From Minisyncoccota bacterium (lineage in GTDB: Bacteria > Patescibacteriota > Minisyncoccia > Minisyncoccales > Minisyncoccaceae), in the NCBI GenBank assembly GCA_028692555.1, contig JAQUXE010000004.1, forward strand, positions 1-33,414: 33,414 bases of DNA. Direction: 5' to 3'. This document shows, one piece after another, positions 23,970 through 29,929 of this stretch (positions are counted from its first letter, which is position 1; each line of letters opens with the position of its first letter). The notes under the pieces are model-generated. The model did no database searches. It had not been told where the DNA came from and worked only from the letters and a program-made list of their open reading frames with translations. The translations under genes were made by a program, and so were the position numbers.

Positions 23970-24570
23970 CTTTATTTTTCAATACCGCTGAAACAAATCT
24001 TTGGATAGCAGTAATATTAGATAAAACAGCGATCAAAGCAATAACATATGTCATATAGAGATAGTCTGGATAGATAATTCCTAATATTAATGCAACAAAA
24101 GTTAAAATTAACCTTTCTCCTCGAGACAATAAGCCGCCTTTTAATTCTTGATTAACTAGTTCTTTCTCTTTAGCTGCTGCTTTAACATAAGTGGTAAGCA
24201 TTGAACCAAAAATTGCTAAAAATACCCAAGCATAACCAGGAATTATAAAATCTGGTAATGGTAAAAATAAAATTCCAAAAAATATTATTCCCTCAACATA
24301 TCTATCAAAAACAGTGTCTAGATAAGCTCCAACCTTACTAGACATATTCTTTGCTCTTGCAACACTTCCGTCAACAAAATCTAACCCTCCAGCAATTAAA
24401 AATAATATGGTTGCCCAAAGAATATTTTCTTGAGTCATAAAATATAATCCAAGTAAAGCGAATACTCCTGAAAGATATGTATATTGATTTGGTGTTAAAG
24501 GTAGAGATCCAAAAATCTTGCCAATTAATTTTTCTAAATCTTTAAACCAATGTCTTTTAGTGTCTAGCAT
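23962..24570 (-). CDS. CDP-alcohol phosphotransferase (candidate phosphatidylinositol-phosphate synthase)
   Basis: A 202-residue integral membrane protein with about six helices. The complete family motif is present: D64-x2-D67-G68-x2-A71-R72-x8-G81-x3-D85-x3-D89 (GLDFVDGSVARAK ... GAYLDTVFDR). The N-terminus LTPNQYTYLSGVFALLG is typical. Such enzymes transfer a phospholipid from a CDP-linked lipid to an alcohol. Because the operon begins with inositol-1-phosphate synthase, inositol phosphate is the most likely acceptor (phosphatidylinositol-phosphate synthase, as in actinobacteria and archaea). Phosphatidylglycerophosphate synthase would be the alternative. It overlaps the PadR gene by 7 nt and the HAD gene by 8 nt. 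Confidence 0.85.
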   Translation of the reverse strand: MLDTKRHWFKDLEKLIGKIFGSLPLTPNQYTYLSGVFALLGLYFMTQENILWATILFLIAGGLDFVDGSVARAKNMSSKVGAYLDTVFDRYVEGIIFFGILFLPLPDFIIPGYAWVFLAIFGSMLTTYVKAAAKEKELVNQELKGGLLSRGERLILTFVALILGIIYPDYLYMTYVIALIAVLSNITAIQRFVSAVLKNKDE

Positions 24571-24866
24571 AGTTTTTCCATTGTCTCAGAAACAATAGAT
24601 TGCATTTTTTCTAATTGCTCAATTCCCTTTTGAGTTGTCTTATAGGCCTTTTTACTTGCAAATCTTTCCCTGCTTACATATCCTTCATTTTTCAATCTGA
24701 ACAATATCGCTTTAATCATTAATGATCCTGGAAGAAATCCAAACTTTTCAAAAATTAAACCCTTAACATCTTCTTCTTTAATTTCAATTTCTTTACCAAG
24801 AGCTAATATGTATATCCAAAGATTTCCCTCTTGAATTGAATTTGTGAATCTTTTTATTGGTTCCAT
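24564..24866 (-). CDS. PadR-like transcriptional regulator inside the inositol-lipid operon
   Basis: A 100-residue winged-helix protein. It resembles the second PadR-like protein of the window (26066-26371): NLWIYILALGKE, then FGFLPGSLMIKAILFRLKNEGYVSRERFASKKAYKTTQKGIEQLEK, a helix-wing and a C-terminal dimerisation helix. Compared with that protein it carries a slightly different recognition helix (SLMIKAILFRL versus SITPYRVLYRL). It lies 14 nt after the end of the inositol-phosphate synthase gene and overlaps the phosphotransferase by 7 nt, so it is translated as part of the lipid operon. PadR proteins usually repress nearby genes in response to small molecules; the ligand here is unknown. 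Confidence 0.8.
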   Translation of the reverse strand: MEPIKRFTNSIQEGNLWIYILALGKEIEIKEEDVKGLIFEKFGFLPGSLMIKAILFRLKNEGYVSRERFASKKAYKTTQKGIEQLEKMQSIVSETMEKLC

Positions 24867-24880
24867 ATTTCTATTATAGT

Positions 24881-26005
24881 TTATCTTTCTCTTTTATCAA
24901 GTATAAATTCTTCAATCATTTCTCTTGCCTTTTCATCATTAAATTGTTGCATTGGATGCTTCATAAAGTAAGCTGATGGTGATAATAATGTTCCACCAAC
25001 TCCTCTGTCTAATGCAATTTTTAATAATCTAATAGCATCGATAACACAACCTGCTGAATTAGGAGAATCTTCAACTGATAATCTTAATTCTAATTCAATT
25101 GGTACGTCACCAAACTTTCTTCCCTCCATACGAATAAAACAAACCTTATTGTCCTTTAGAAAAGGTACCCAGTCAGATGGACCAACGTGTAAGTTATCAT
25201 AACTTAACCTCTTGGCTAGTTGACTTTCAACAGCTTCTGTTTTTGATAATTTTTTTGTATTTAATCTCTTTTTTTCAAGCATGTTTAAAAAGTCAGTATT
25301 TCCTCCAACGTTTAACTGATATGACCTATCAACTGTTACTCCTCTTTCTGCAAATAAGTGTGATAATACTCTGTGTGTAATAGTTGCACCAACTTGTGAT
25401 TTAATATCATCACCAATGCAAGGAATATTTTTATCTCTAAACTTCTTTTCCCATGCATCATCTGAACAGATAAATACAGGCATTGAGTTAATAAAAGCTA
25501 CTCCTGCCTCTAAGCACGCCTTAGCATAAAATTCTGTTGCCTTTTGAGATCCTACTGGCATATAGTTTACCAAAACATCAACCTTATTCTTCTTTAACTC
25601 CTCAACAACATCAACCGCTTTCTTGTCAGAAGGTAAAAATGTTTGATCTTCTGGATAATCCTTCATATGGTCAGCAACACCATCTAAAATTGGTCCCATT
25701 TTTACAATCGCCCCTGTTTTAGGAAGATTGCCACAAAATACTTTTGTGCAATTTGGCTTTTGAAAAATTGCTTCAGAAATATCTTTGCCAACTTTTCTTT
25801 TATCAATATCAAATGCAGCAACAATTTTAATATCTGATATTTTGTAATTTCCAATAACGTTATGCATCAAGCCAGGAACTAATTCATCGTCATTTTTAAT
25901 ATCCTTGTAATAATGTATTCCTTGAACTAGCGCACTACAACAATTCCCTATTCCGGCAATTGCAATTCTAATTTCTTTCTTGTTTTTTTCTGTTTTATTT
26001 GCCAT
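24881..26005 (-). CDS. ino1: myo-Inositol-1-phosphate synthase
   Basis: A 374-residue NAD-dependent isomerase that converts glucose-6-phosphate to inositol-1-phosphate (D-myo-inositol-3-phosphate). Visible features are the Rossmann motif IAIAGIGNCCSALVQGI near residue 12-28, VAAFDIDKRKVGKD, NYMPVGSQKATEFYAKACLEAGVAFINSMPVF and CIGDDIKSQVGATITHRVL (about 196-214), SYQLNVGGNTDFLNM, and the C-terminal EDSPNSAGCVIDAIRLLKIALDRG. Its length matches the shorter archaeal/actinobacterial enzymes, not the eukaryotic form of about 500. It is first in the operon, read from a TTGACA/TAAAAT promoter with a palindromic operator, divergent from a PadR gene. Confidence 0.94.
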   Translation of the reverse strand: MANKTEKNKKEIRIAIAGIGNCCSALVQGIHYYKDIKNDDELVPGLMHNVIGNYKISDIKIVAAFDIDKRKVGKDISEAIFQKPNCTKVFCGNLPKTGAIVKMGPILDGVADHMKDYPEDQTFLPSDKKAVDVVEELKKNKVDVLVNYMPVGSQKATEFYAKACLEAGVAFINSMPVFICSDDAWEKKFRDKNIPCIGDDIKSQVGATITHRVLSHLFAERGVTVDRSYQLNVGGNTDFLNMLEKKRLNTKKLSKTEAVESQLAKRLSYDNLHVGPSDWVPFLKDNKVCFIRMEGRKFGDVPIELELRLSVEDSPNSAGCVIDAIRLLKIALDRGVGGTLLSPSAYFMKHPMQQFNDEKAREMIEEFILDKRER

Positions 26006-26032
26006 ATTATATATATTAATTATTATATTTAT

Positions 26033-26060
26033 ATTTTACACGCGTAAAATAGTTTGTCAA
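26033..26060 (-). promoter_or_regulatory. ino1 promoter with palindromic operator overlapping -10 (likely PadR site)
   Basis: On the minus strand TTGACA (26055-26060), 16 bases, TAAAAT (26033-26038). The inverted repeat ATTTTAC-ACGC-GTAAAAT (26033-26050) covers the -10 and most of the spacer. On the plus strand the other arm gives TAAAAT (26045-26050), which could be the -10 of the divergent PadR gene, 15 nt before its ATG. A dimeric repressor bound here would block both promoters. Confidence 0.7.
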
Positions 26061-26065
26061 GAATT

Positions 26066-26371
26066 ATGACACCTTACGAAAGATTTATTAAAACAAATAC
26101 GAAAGAAAATCTCTGGATTTATATCCTCATAATTCTTAAAAGAGGCCCTCATTATGCCTGGGATATGTACTCGGTAATTGAAAAAGAATTTGGATTTAAG
26201 CCAGGAAGCATTACTCCTTACAGGGTCCTTTATCGCCTAGAAGAACAAAACTATGTTGAAAGCGAAAAAATTAATAGAAAAAGAATATATAAGATAACGG
26301 CTTTGGGAGAAAAAGAATTAGAAAAAGCAAAAGATTTTTATTTACAAATTGCAAAACAAATAAATGGATAA
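26066..26371 (+). CDS. PadR-family transcriptional regulator, divergent from the inositol-lipid operon
   Basis: A 101-residue winged-helix regulator with the standard PadR elements: NLWIYILIILKRGPHYAWDMYSVIEKEFGFKPGSITPYRVLYRLEEQNYVESEKI, a wing (INRKRIYKITALGEKELEKA) and a C-terminal helix. I use the ATG at 26066; a TTG four codons upstream is possible but lies in the ino1 -35. It is divergent from ino1, with a palindrome between them, so autoregulation and control of ino1 are expected. The neighbouring PadR inside the lipid operon is related. It overlaps the next gene by 8 nt; that gene and efp follow on the same strand. Confidence 0.9.
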   Translation: MTPYERFIKTNTKENLWIYILIILKRGPHYAWDMYSVIEKEFGFKPGSITPYRVLYRLEEQNYVESEKINRKRIYKITALGEKELEKAKDFYLQIAKQING

Positions 26372-26783
26372 AGAAACAGATATACAAAAAGTAGTCAATC
26401 ATTTTTTTGAAACAAAGGGATTCACTCTTGACGAAATTAAAAAATCAGCTAAAAAGAGAAAGATAATCTATTCTAGATTTACACGACCGGCTAAAGAATT
26501 AATAGAATTAGCTGGCTCTGTGCAAAAAGCAAAAGAAGCTATCACCATAGTTGCCAATTGGGCAAAATCAAGAAAGCTTGATTATTCAATTGAAACTGTT
26601 TTTAAGAAATGGTTAGAATTAGGCAAGTTAAAACCTAAAGAAATAGTTAAAAAACCATATTACAATAATCAGCCAATGGTGTGGTCTCAAGTAAAAAGAA
26701 AATGGTATGTAATTGATGACGGTGGCGAATGGCTTGAATATGCTGACAAGGAAAATAAAATAGAATGGAGAGTTGAAGAATAA
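26364..26783 (+). CDS. Conserved-looking protein of unknown function between PadR and EF-P
   Basis: I do not recognise this 139-residue protein. The first 95 residues are helical and basic (IKKSAKKRKIIYSRFTRPAKELIELAG; AKEAITIVANWAKSRKLDYSIETVFKKWLEL), which suggests a nucleic-acid-binding helical domain; the phrase 'DYSIETVFKKWLEL' recalls C-terminal domains of some replication-initiation or DnaD-like proteins, but not strongly. Residues 110-139 are aromatic and acidic (PMVWSQVKRKWYVIDDGGEWLEY). It overlaps the PadR gene by 8 nt and ends 18 nt before efp, so it belongs to that plus-strand unit. Its role might be linked to translation or replication; no function is assigned. Confidence 0.75.
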   Translation: MDKETDIQKVVNHFFETKGFTLDEIKKSAKKRKIIYSRFTRPAKELIELAGSVQKAKEAITIVANWAKSRKLDYSIETVFKKWLELGKLKPKEIVKKPYYNNQPMVWSQVKRKWYVIDDGGEWLEYADKENKIEWRVEE

Positions 26784-26801
26784 TAATTAAATAATAAATA
26801 T

Positions 26802-27368
26802 ATGTTATCATACGCAGAACTAAACAAAGGGGTAATTATCACAATCAATGATCAACCATACGAAATAGTTGAAGCTCAAAGCACTTTCAAGGGACGGGGT
26901 CACTCTTACTTACAGATGAAATTAAAGAACTTAATTAACGGAACTGTTATTGCTAAAACAGCTCAACCAAGAGATTCTTTTGAAGAAGCAGAGATAGAAA
27001 AACAAGAAGCAACCTTCATATACAACAACAAAGGTAAATATGTCTTTTCTGAAAAGGAAAACTCATCAAAAAGATTTGAATTAGATGAATCATTAATTGG
27101 AGATGTTGGAAAATTTCTAAAATCAGGAGAGGTTGTGACAACTATTGTCTTTAGAGATAAAATTATCAATATCGTTGTCCCTATTAAGGTCAGCTTAAAA
27201 GTAGTCGAAGTTCCACCTGGTATTAAGGGAGACAGAGCTCAAAGTGGAAATAAATCAGTGACTATTGAAACTGGAGTAAAAATAAATGCCCCCTTGTTTA
27301 TTAACGAAGGAGACATTATAGAAATCAATACTGAATCAGGAGAGTACGTCAGAAGAGTTAACGAGTGA
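26802..27368 (+). CDS. efp: Elongation factor P with Arg at the tip position
   Basis: EF-P relieves ribosome stalling at polyproline. The 188-residue, three-domain beta-barrel protein has the N-terminal KOW-like domain (MLSYAELNKGVIITINDQPYE), the central OB domain (around 65-125) and the C-terminal OB domain with IKGDRAQSGNKSVTIETG. The loop that reaches the peptidyl-transferase centre reads STFKGRGHSYLQMKLKN; the tip is Arg32 where E. coli has beta-lysylated Lys34. Arg32 is the position rhamnosylated by EarP in Pseudomonas, but EarP is not in the window and the loop may be unmodified. The gene ends 11 nt inside the convergent FTR gene. Confidence 0.95.
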   Translation: MLSYAELNKGVIITINDQPYEIVEAQSTFKGRGHSYLQMKLKNLINGTVIAKTAQPRDSFEEAEIEKQEATFIYNNKGKYVFSEKENSSKRFELDESLIGDVGKFLKSGEVVTTIVFRDKIINIVVPIKVSLKVVEVPPGIKGDRAQSGNKSVTIETGVKINAPLFINEGDIIEINTESGEYVRRVNE

Positions 27369-27624
27369 AAAGGTTGCAGAAACAGTGACCATCTTTTTCA
27401 ATTTCATCTTTATGATAAACACAAGGACAGATAATTTTTTTATCGTCCCTTTTGTTTCCCGTCATTTTTCTACAAGGACAATATTTCTCTCCAAAGTTTT
27501 CTTTTCTAGCAATCAATCCATTTAAAACTCCTTCTAATATTTTCTCGTTAGGATTTAAATTAAATCCATTTTCTTTTGCATAATCACCATATTCTTTTTT
27601 TAGTTTTTCTATTTCTTCGTTCAT
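27358..27624 (-). CDS. Ferredoxin:thioredoxin reductase catalytic chain
   Basis: An 88-residue FeS thiol reductase. It carries the family pattern of three Cys pairs: C49-P-C51, C66-P-C68 and C81-F-C83 (YCPCRKMTGN, IICPCVYHKD, GHCFCNLF). In FTR these six cysteines hold a [4Fe-4S] cluster and the adjacent redox-active disulfide that reduces thioredoxin with electrons from ferredoxin. The CxC of the last pair reads CFC where many have CHC. The variable FTR chain is not needed in non-plant types. It overlaps the thioredoxin gene by 4 nt, so the electron-transfer pair is co-expressed. No ferredoxin or ferredoxin reductase is in the window. Confidence 0.87.
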   Translation of the reverse strand: MNEEIEKLKKEYGDYAKENGFNLNPNEKILEGVLNGLIARKENFGEKYCPCRKMTGNKRDDKKIICPCVYHKDEIEKDGHCFCNLFTR

Positions 27625-27932
27625 ATATTTTTATTTATCCAACTTCTTATTTCCTCAACATCTTTCAATCCCACAAAAAAGCTTTTGACTTCTCCGTTAA
27701 CAAATAACATAACAGTTGGTATTCTATCAATCCCAAAAGTATTTCCCGTTATTGGATTCTGATCTAAATCCATTTTATAAAAATCAACTTTATCATCGTA
27801 TTCCTCTTCCAAATTCTCAAGTATTGGTCCTAAAATCTTACAAGGAGGGCACCATTGTGTATATACATCTAACAATACTGGTTTGCCCGAAGATATTACT
27901 TCCTGAAATTTGTCATCATTTAATATATTCAT
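27621..27932 (-). CDS. trxA: Thioredoxin (WCPPC active site)
   Basis: A 103-residue thioredoxin-fold disulfide reductase. The active site is W27-C28-P-P-C31 (VYTQWCPPCKILGP), a variant of the classical WCGPC, and cis-Pro is in GIDRIPTVMLFVNG around residue 75. The fold has the usual beta-alpha-beta order and no signal peptide, so it is cytoplasmic. It overlaps the FTR gene by 4 nt and is probably reduced by it. Pro at the second position of the CxxC may shift the redox potential; that is inference. I see no confident promoter; the 60 bp before it are AT-rich and hold the HNH terminator. Confidence 0.92.
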   Translation of the reverse strand: MNILNDDKFQEVISSGKPVLLDVYTQWCPPCKILGPILENLEEEYDDKVDFYKMDLDQNPITGNTFGIDRIPTVMLFVNGEVKSFFVGLKDVEEIRSWINKNI

Positions 27933-27975
27933 ATTGATATAAATTATTATTACAATTTAATTATATTATAATATT

Positions 27976-28004
27976 AAAAAAGAGGCAATAATTTATTGCT
28001 CTCT
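27976..28004 (-). terminator. Rho-independent terminator of the HNH gene
   Basis: A hairpin with GCAATAA/TTATTGC and a further AGAG/CTCT pairing across a one-base bulge, followed on the minus strand by six T. The TAA stop of the HNH gene is inside the hairpin. Confidence 0.75.
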
Positions 28005-28463
28005 TCTACTTAATAGGACCCCCTTTTTCTGCATTCTTTTAACAATCCAGCCCTCCTTTAATCCAATGGATTCTGTCATGATCTTCTTGATCATTTTCTT
28101 TAATCCAACAATGCATATTTTCATAATATGATCTTCGCTCAATTCTTCCTTGCTGTTCATGAAATCGTAATAAAGCGCTTTATAGCAAAGCATAAATAAT
28201 CGAAGAATCATATTCTCCATAATTCTTACTTTGCTTTCAAGCTCATCATGACAATCCCTGCAAAGGAAAACCGTATGATCGTTTGGTCCCCATACAGAAC
28301 GCTTCCATACATGATGTTCCGTTAGTAGGCCCTCTTTCTCACACTTGGGACAAATTCCATATTTATGAAAACCATTGCCATTACCGTTTCCATTATGATT
28401 TCCATTGGATTTACTTTTGTTCTCTCTAGGTCTTGCTCCATTTCTTCCATTAGCTTTTTTCAT
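27993..28463 (-). CDS. HNH-type zinc-finger protein with own promoter and terminator
   Basis: A 156-residue protein. After an N-terminal low-complexity stretch rich in Asn and Gly (about residues 17-31) comes an HNH-like core: CPKCEKEGLLTEHHVWKRSVWGPNDHTVFLCRDCHDELE. CxxC pairs flank the HH in the pattern of zinc-stabilised HNH folds; the second conserved His may be DH or CH. The C-terminal half is helical and Lys/Met-rich. An alternative GTG start lies 3 codons upstream, but the ATG at 28463 has an AGGTG Shine-Dalgarno-like site at good distance. It stands alone, with its own promoter and a terminator holding its stop codon. A nuclease or DNA-binding role is plausible; target unknown. Confidence 0.7.
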   Translation of the reverse strand: MKKANGRNGARPRENKSKSNGNHNGNGNGNGFHKYGICPKCEKEGLLTEHHVWKRSVWGPNDHTVFLCRDCHDELESKVRIMENMILRLFMLCYKALYYDFMNSKEELSEDHIMKICIVGLKKMIKKIMTESIGLKEGWIVKRMQKKGVLLSRREQ

Positions 28464-28491
28464 CACAAGCACCTGTCAATGTACTGATATT

Positions 28492-28520
28492 AATATATGC
28501 TTTTTTAAAAAAATAATCAA
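28492..28520 (-). promoter_or_regulatory. Predicted HNH gene promoter
   Basis: TTGATT (28515-28520), 17 bases, TATATT (28492-28497) on the minus strand, starting just after the xseB stop. The leader of about 22 nt carries AGGTG in front of the ATG, unlike the leaderless genes. Confidence 0.6.
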
Positions 28521-28521
28521 A

Positions 28522-28719
28522 TTATTCTTCAATTTCTTTTTTTATTTCCTCAAACTGATTTTCAACATCACTAAATTGTTTTTTGGTCTCTTTTAATATC
28601 TCAACTGATTCTTTTACTTTTTTAAGACCCTCCTCAACATCAATTTCTTCTTGCTTTTCAAACCAATCAACTATTGAAGAAAGTTTTTCTAAATTACTTT
28701 TAAGATTTTTTTCTTTCAT
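28522..28719 (-). CDS. xseB: Exodeoxyribonuclease VII small subunit
   Basis: A 65-residue, highly charged, all-helical protein. The helical hairpin with SNLEKLSSIVDWFEKQEEIDVEEGLKKVKESVEIL is the Xse-S signature, and the normal length is 60-80 residues. Several copies bind one XseA to form the exonuclease. It overlaps the end of xseA by 20 nt, which is in keeping with translational coupling. It is the last gene of the operon that starts beyond the right edge. Confidence 0.88.
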   Translation of the reverse strand: MKEKNLKSNLEKLSSIVDWFEKQEEIDVEEGLKKVKESVEILKETKKQFSDVENQFEEIKKEIEE

Positions 28720-29929
28720 ATATTTTTTTAATTTTACTTTTTATTAATCCATTACTGATCATTAATTCAATGTCTTCTTCCACTTTAACATCTTCAATGC
28801 TTTTAATTATCTTATCATCCTTTTTCGCTATACAATATCCTAAGCGTAAGTTTCTCTGCGGATCATTGTATTTAATCACACGCTCTGTATTGTTAATTTT
28901 TTCTCTTATCTTTGTAATTTCTCCCTCTATTAAATTAGGAATCACTTCTCTAATCTTGTACTCAATAATTTTAAAGTTATTAATTACTTTTTCAATCTTA
29001 CTTTTAATTGTGAAAAACAAATTATTAATTTTATTCCCTGTTGATGACAACATAGATTCAAAAAAATTAAATATTTTACTTTTTTTGTTATCTAAATCGC
29101 TCTCCAGTTTTTGCCATGATTCATTAATAAAGCTTGCTGCAATTGATGGCGTTGAAACACTTTTATCAGCCAACAAACAAAGCAGTGGCACATCTTTATC
29201 ATGTCCAATAGCTGTAATTAAAGGAAAAGGAAGATCTACTGCTTCTCTAATCAATATTTCGTTATTAAATGCTAAAAATGACTCTAATGAGCCCCCGCCA
29301 CGCATAATTAACAAAACATCTATATCTTTTTTCTTAAATGTCTTAATGCTATTAATTATATCTTTAACTGCTTCAAGGCCCTCAACCCTTGAATCAATAA
29401 ATTGAATTTGAAAACCATATCTTCCGATATTATTTAAAAAATCATTAATAACTGCACCACCCTTAGAAGTAATTATGCCAATTTTTTTAGGCAATATTGG
29501 TATTTCTTTTTTTCTTTGCTCGTCAAACAATCCCTCGTCTTCTAGCTTTTTCTTTAACTTTTCATACTCTTTTTTAATCTCTCCTTCACCTGCTAATTGA
29601 ATTGTTTTTGCCTTAAAACTTAATCTTCCCGTAGGAGGATAAACATCTGGAAAGCCATTTGCCCTTATCTCCATTCCAACCTCTAAATTGATGCCACACA
29701 TCTTATAATCATAATTCCATATAACACAAGACAAAACACTTCCATCTTTTTTGTCTTTCAAAGAAAAATATACATGCCCAGGAGCACTAATTTTCACTTC
29801 ACTAACCTCGCCAATTATTCTTGCTTGAAAAGAATTAAGGATTCCATTTAAAAGCTTTAGATACGCCGAAATAGAAAATATATTATTCTCTAATAAATCT
29901 TTAACCGCTGATTTACCTTTTTGTTCCAT
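28700..29929 (-). CDS. xseA: Exodeoxyribonuclease VII large subunit
   Basis: A 409-residue protein that degrades single-stranded DNA from both ends. The N-terminal OB-fold (ISAYLKLLNGILNSFQARIIGEVSEVKISAPGHVYFSLKD, about 17-56) is followed by the catalytic domain: ITSKGGAVINDFLN near residue 150, LIMRGGGSLESFLAFNNEIL around 206-225, ITAIGHDKDVPLLCLLADKSVSTPSIAA around 237-264. A long coiled coil follows and the C-terminal region with NDPQRNLRLGYCIA is typical. The start shares a base with the stop of the RecB-like nuclease (TAATG), and xseB follows with a 20-nt overlap. Confidence 0.95.
   Translation of the reverse strand: MEQKGKSAVKDLLENNIFSISAYLKLLNGILNSFQARIIGEVSEVKISAPGHVYFSLKDKKDGSVLSCVIWNYDYKMCGINLEVGMEIRANGFPDVYPPTGRLSFKAKTIQLAGEGEIKKEYEKLKKKLEDEGLFDEQRKKEIPILPKKIGIITSKGGAVINDFLNNIGRYGFQIQFIDSRVEGLEAVKDIINSIKTFKKKDIDVLLIMRGGGSLESFLAFNNEILIREAVDLPFPLITAIGHDKDVPLLCLLADKSVSTPSIAASFINESWQKLESDLDNKKSKIFNFFESMLSSTGNKINNLFFTIKSKIEKVINNFKIIEYKIREVIPNLIEGEITKIREKINNTERVIKYNDPQRNLRLGYCIAKKDDKIIKSIEDVKVEEDIELMISNGLIKSKIKKIYERKKS

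Noticed and set aside
26054-26065. TTG start four codons before the PadR ATG
   Set aside because: It falls in the ino1 -35 element, and the ATG gives the usual PadR N-terminus.
28373-28440. Possible direct repeats in the Asn/Gly-rich part of the HNH gene
   Set aside because: Short codon repeats for Asn-Gly; too few and irregular to call a repeat array or CRISPR.
28770-29405. 211-codon open frame on the plus strand
   Set aside because: It lies antisense to xseA, which has all family motifs. The frame is Ser/Leu/Ile-rich, as expected from the reverse complement of a Lys-rich gene.
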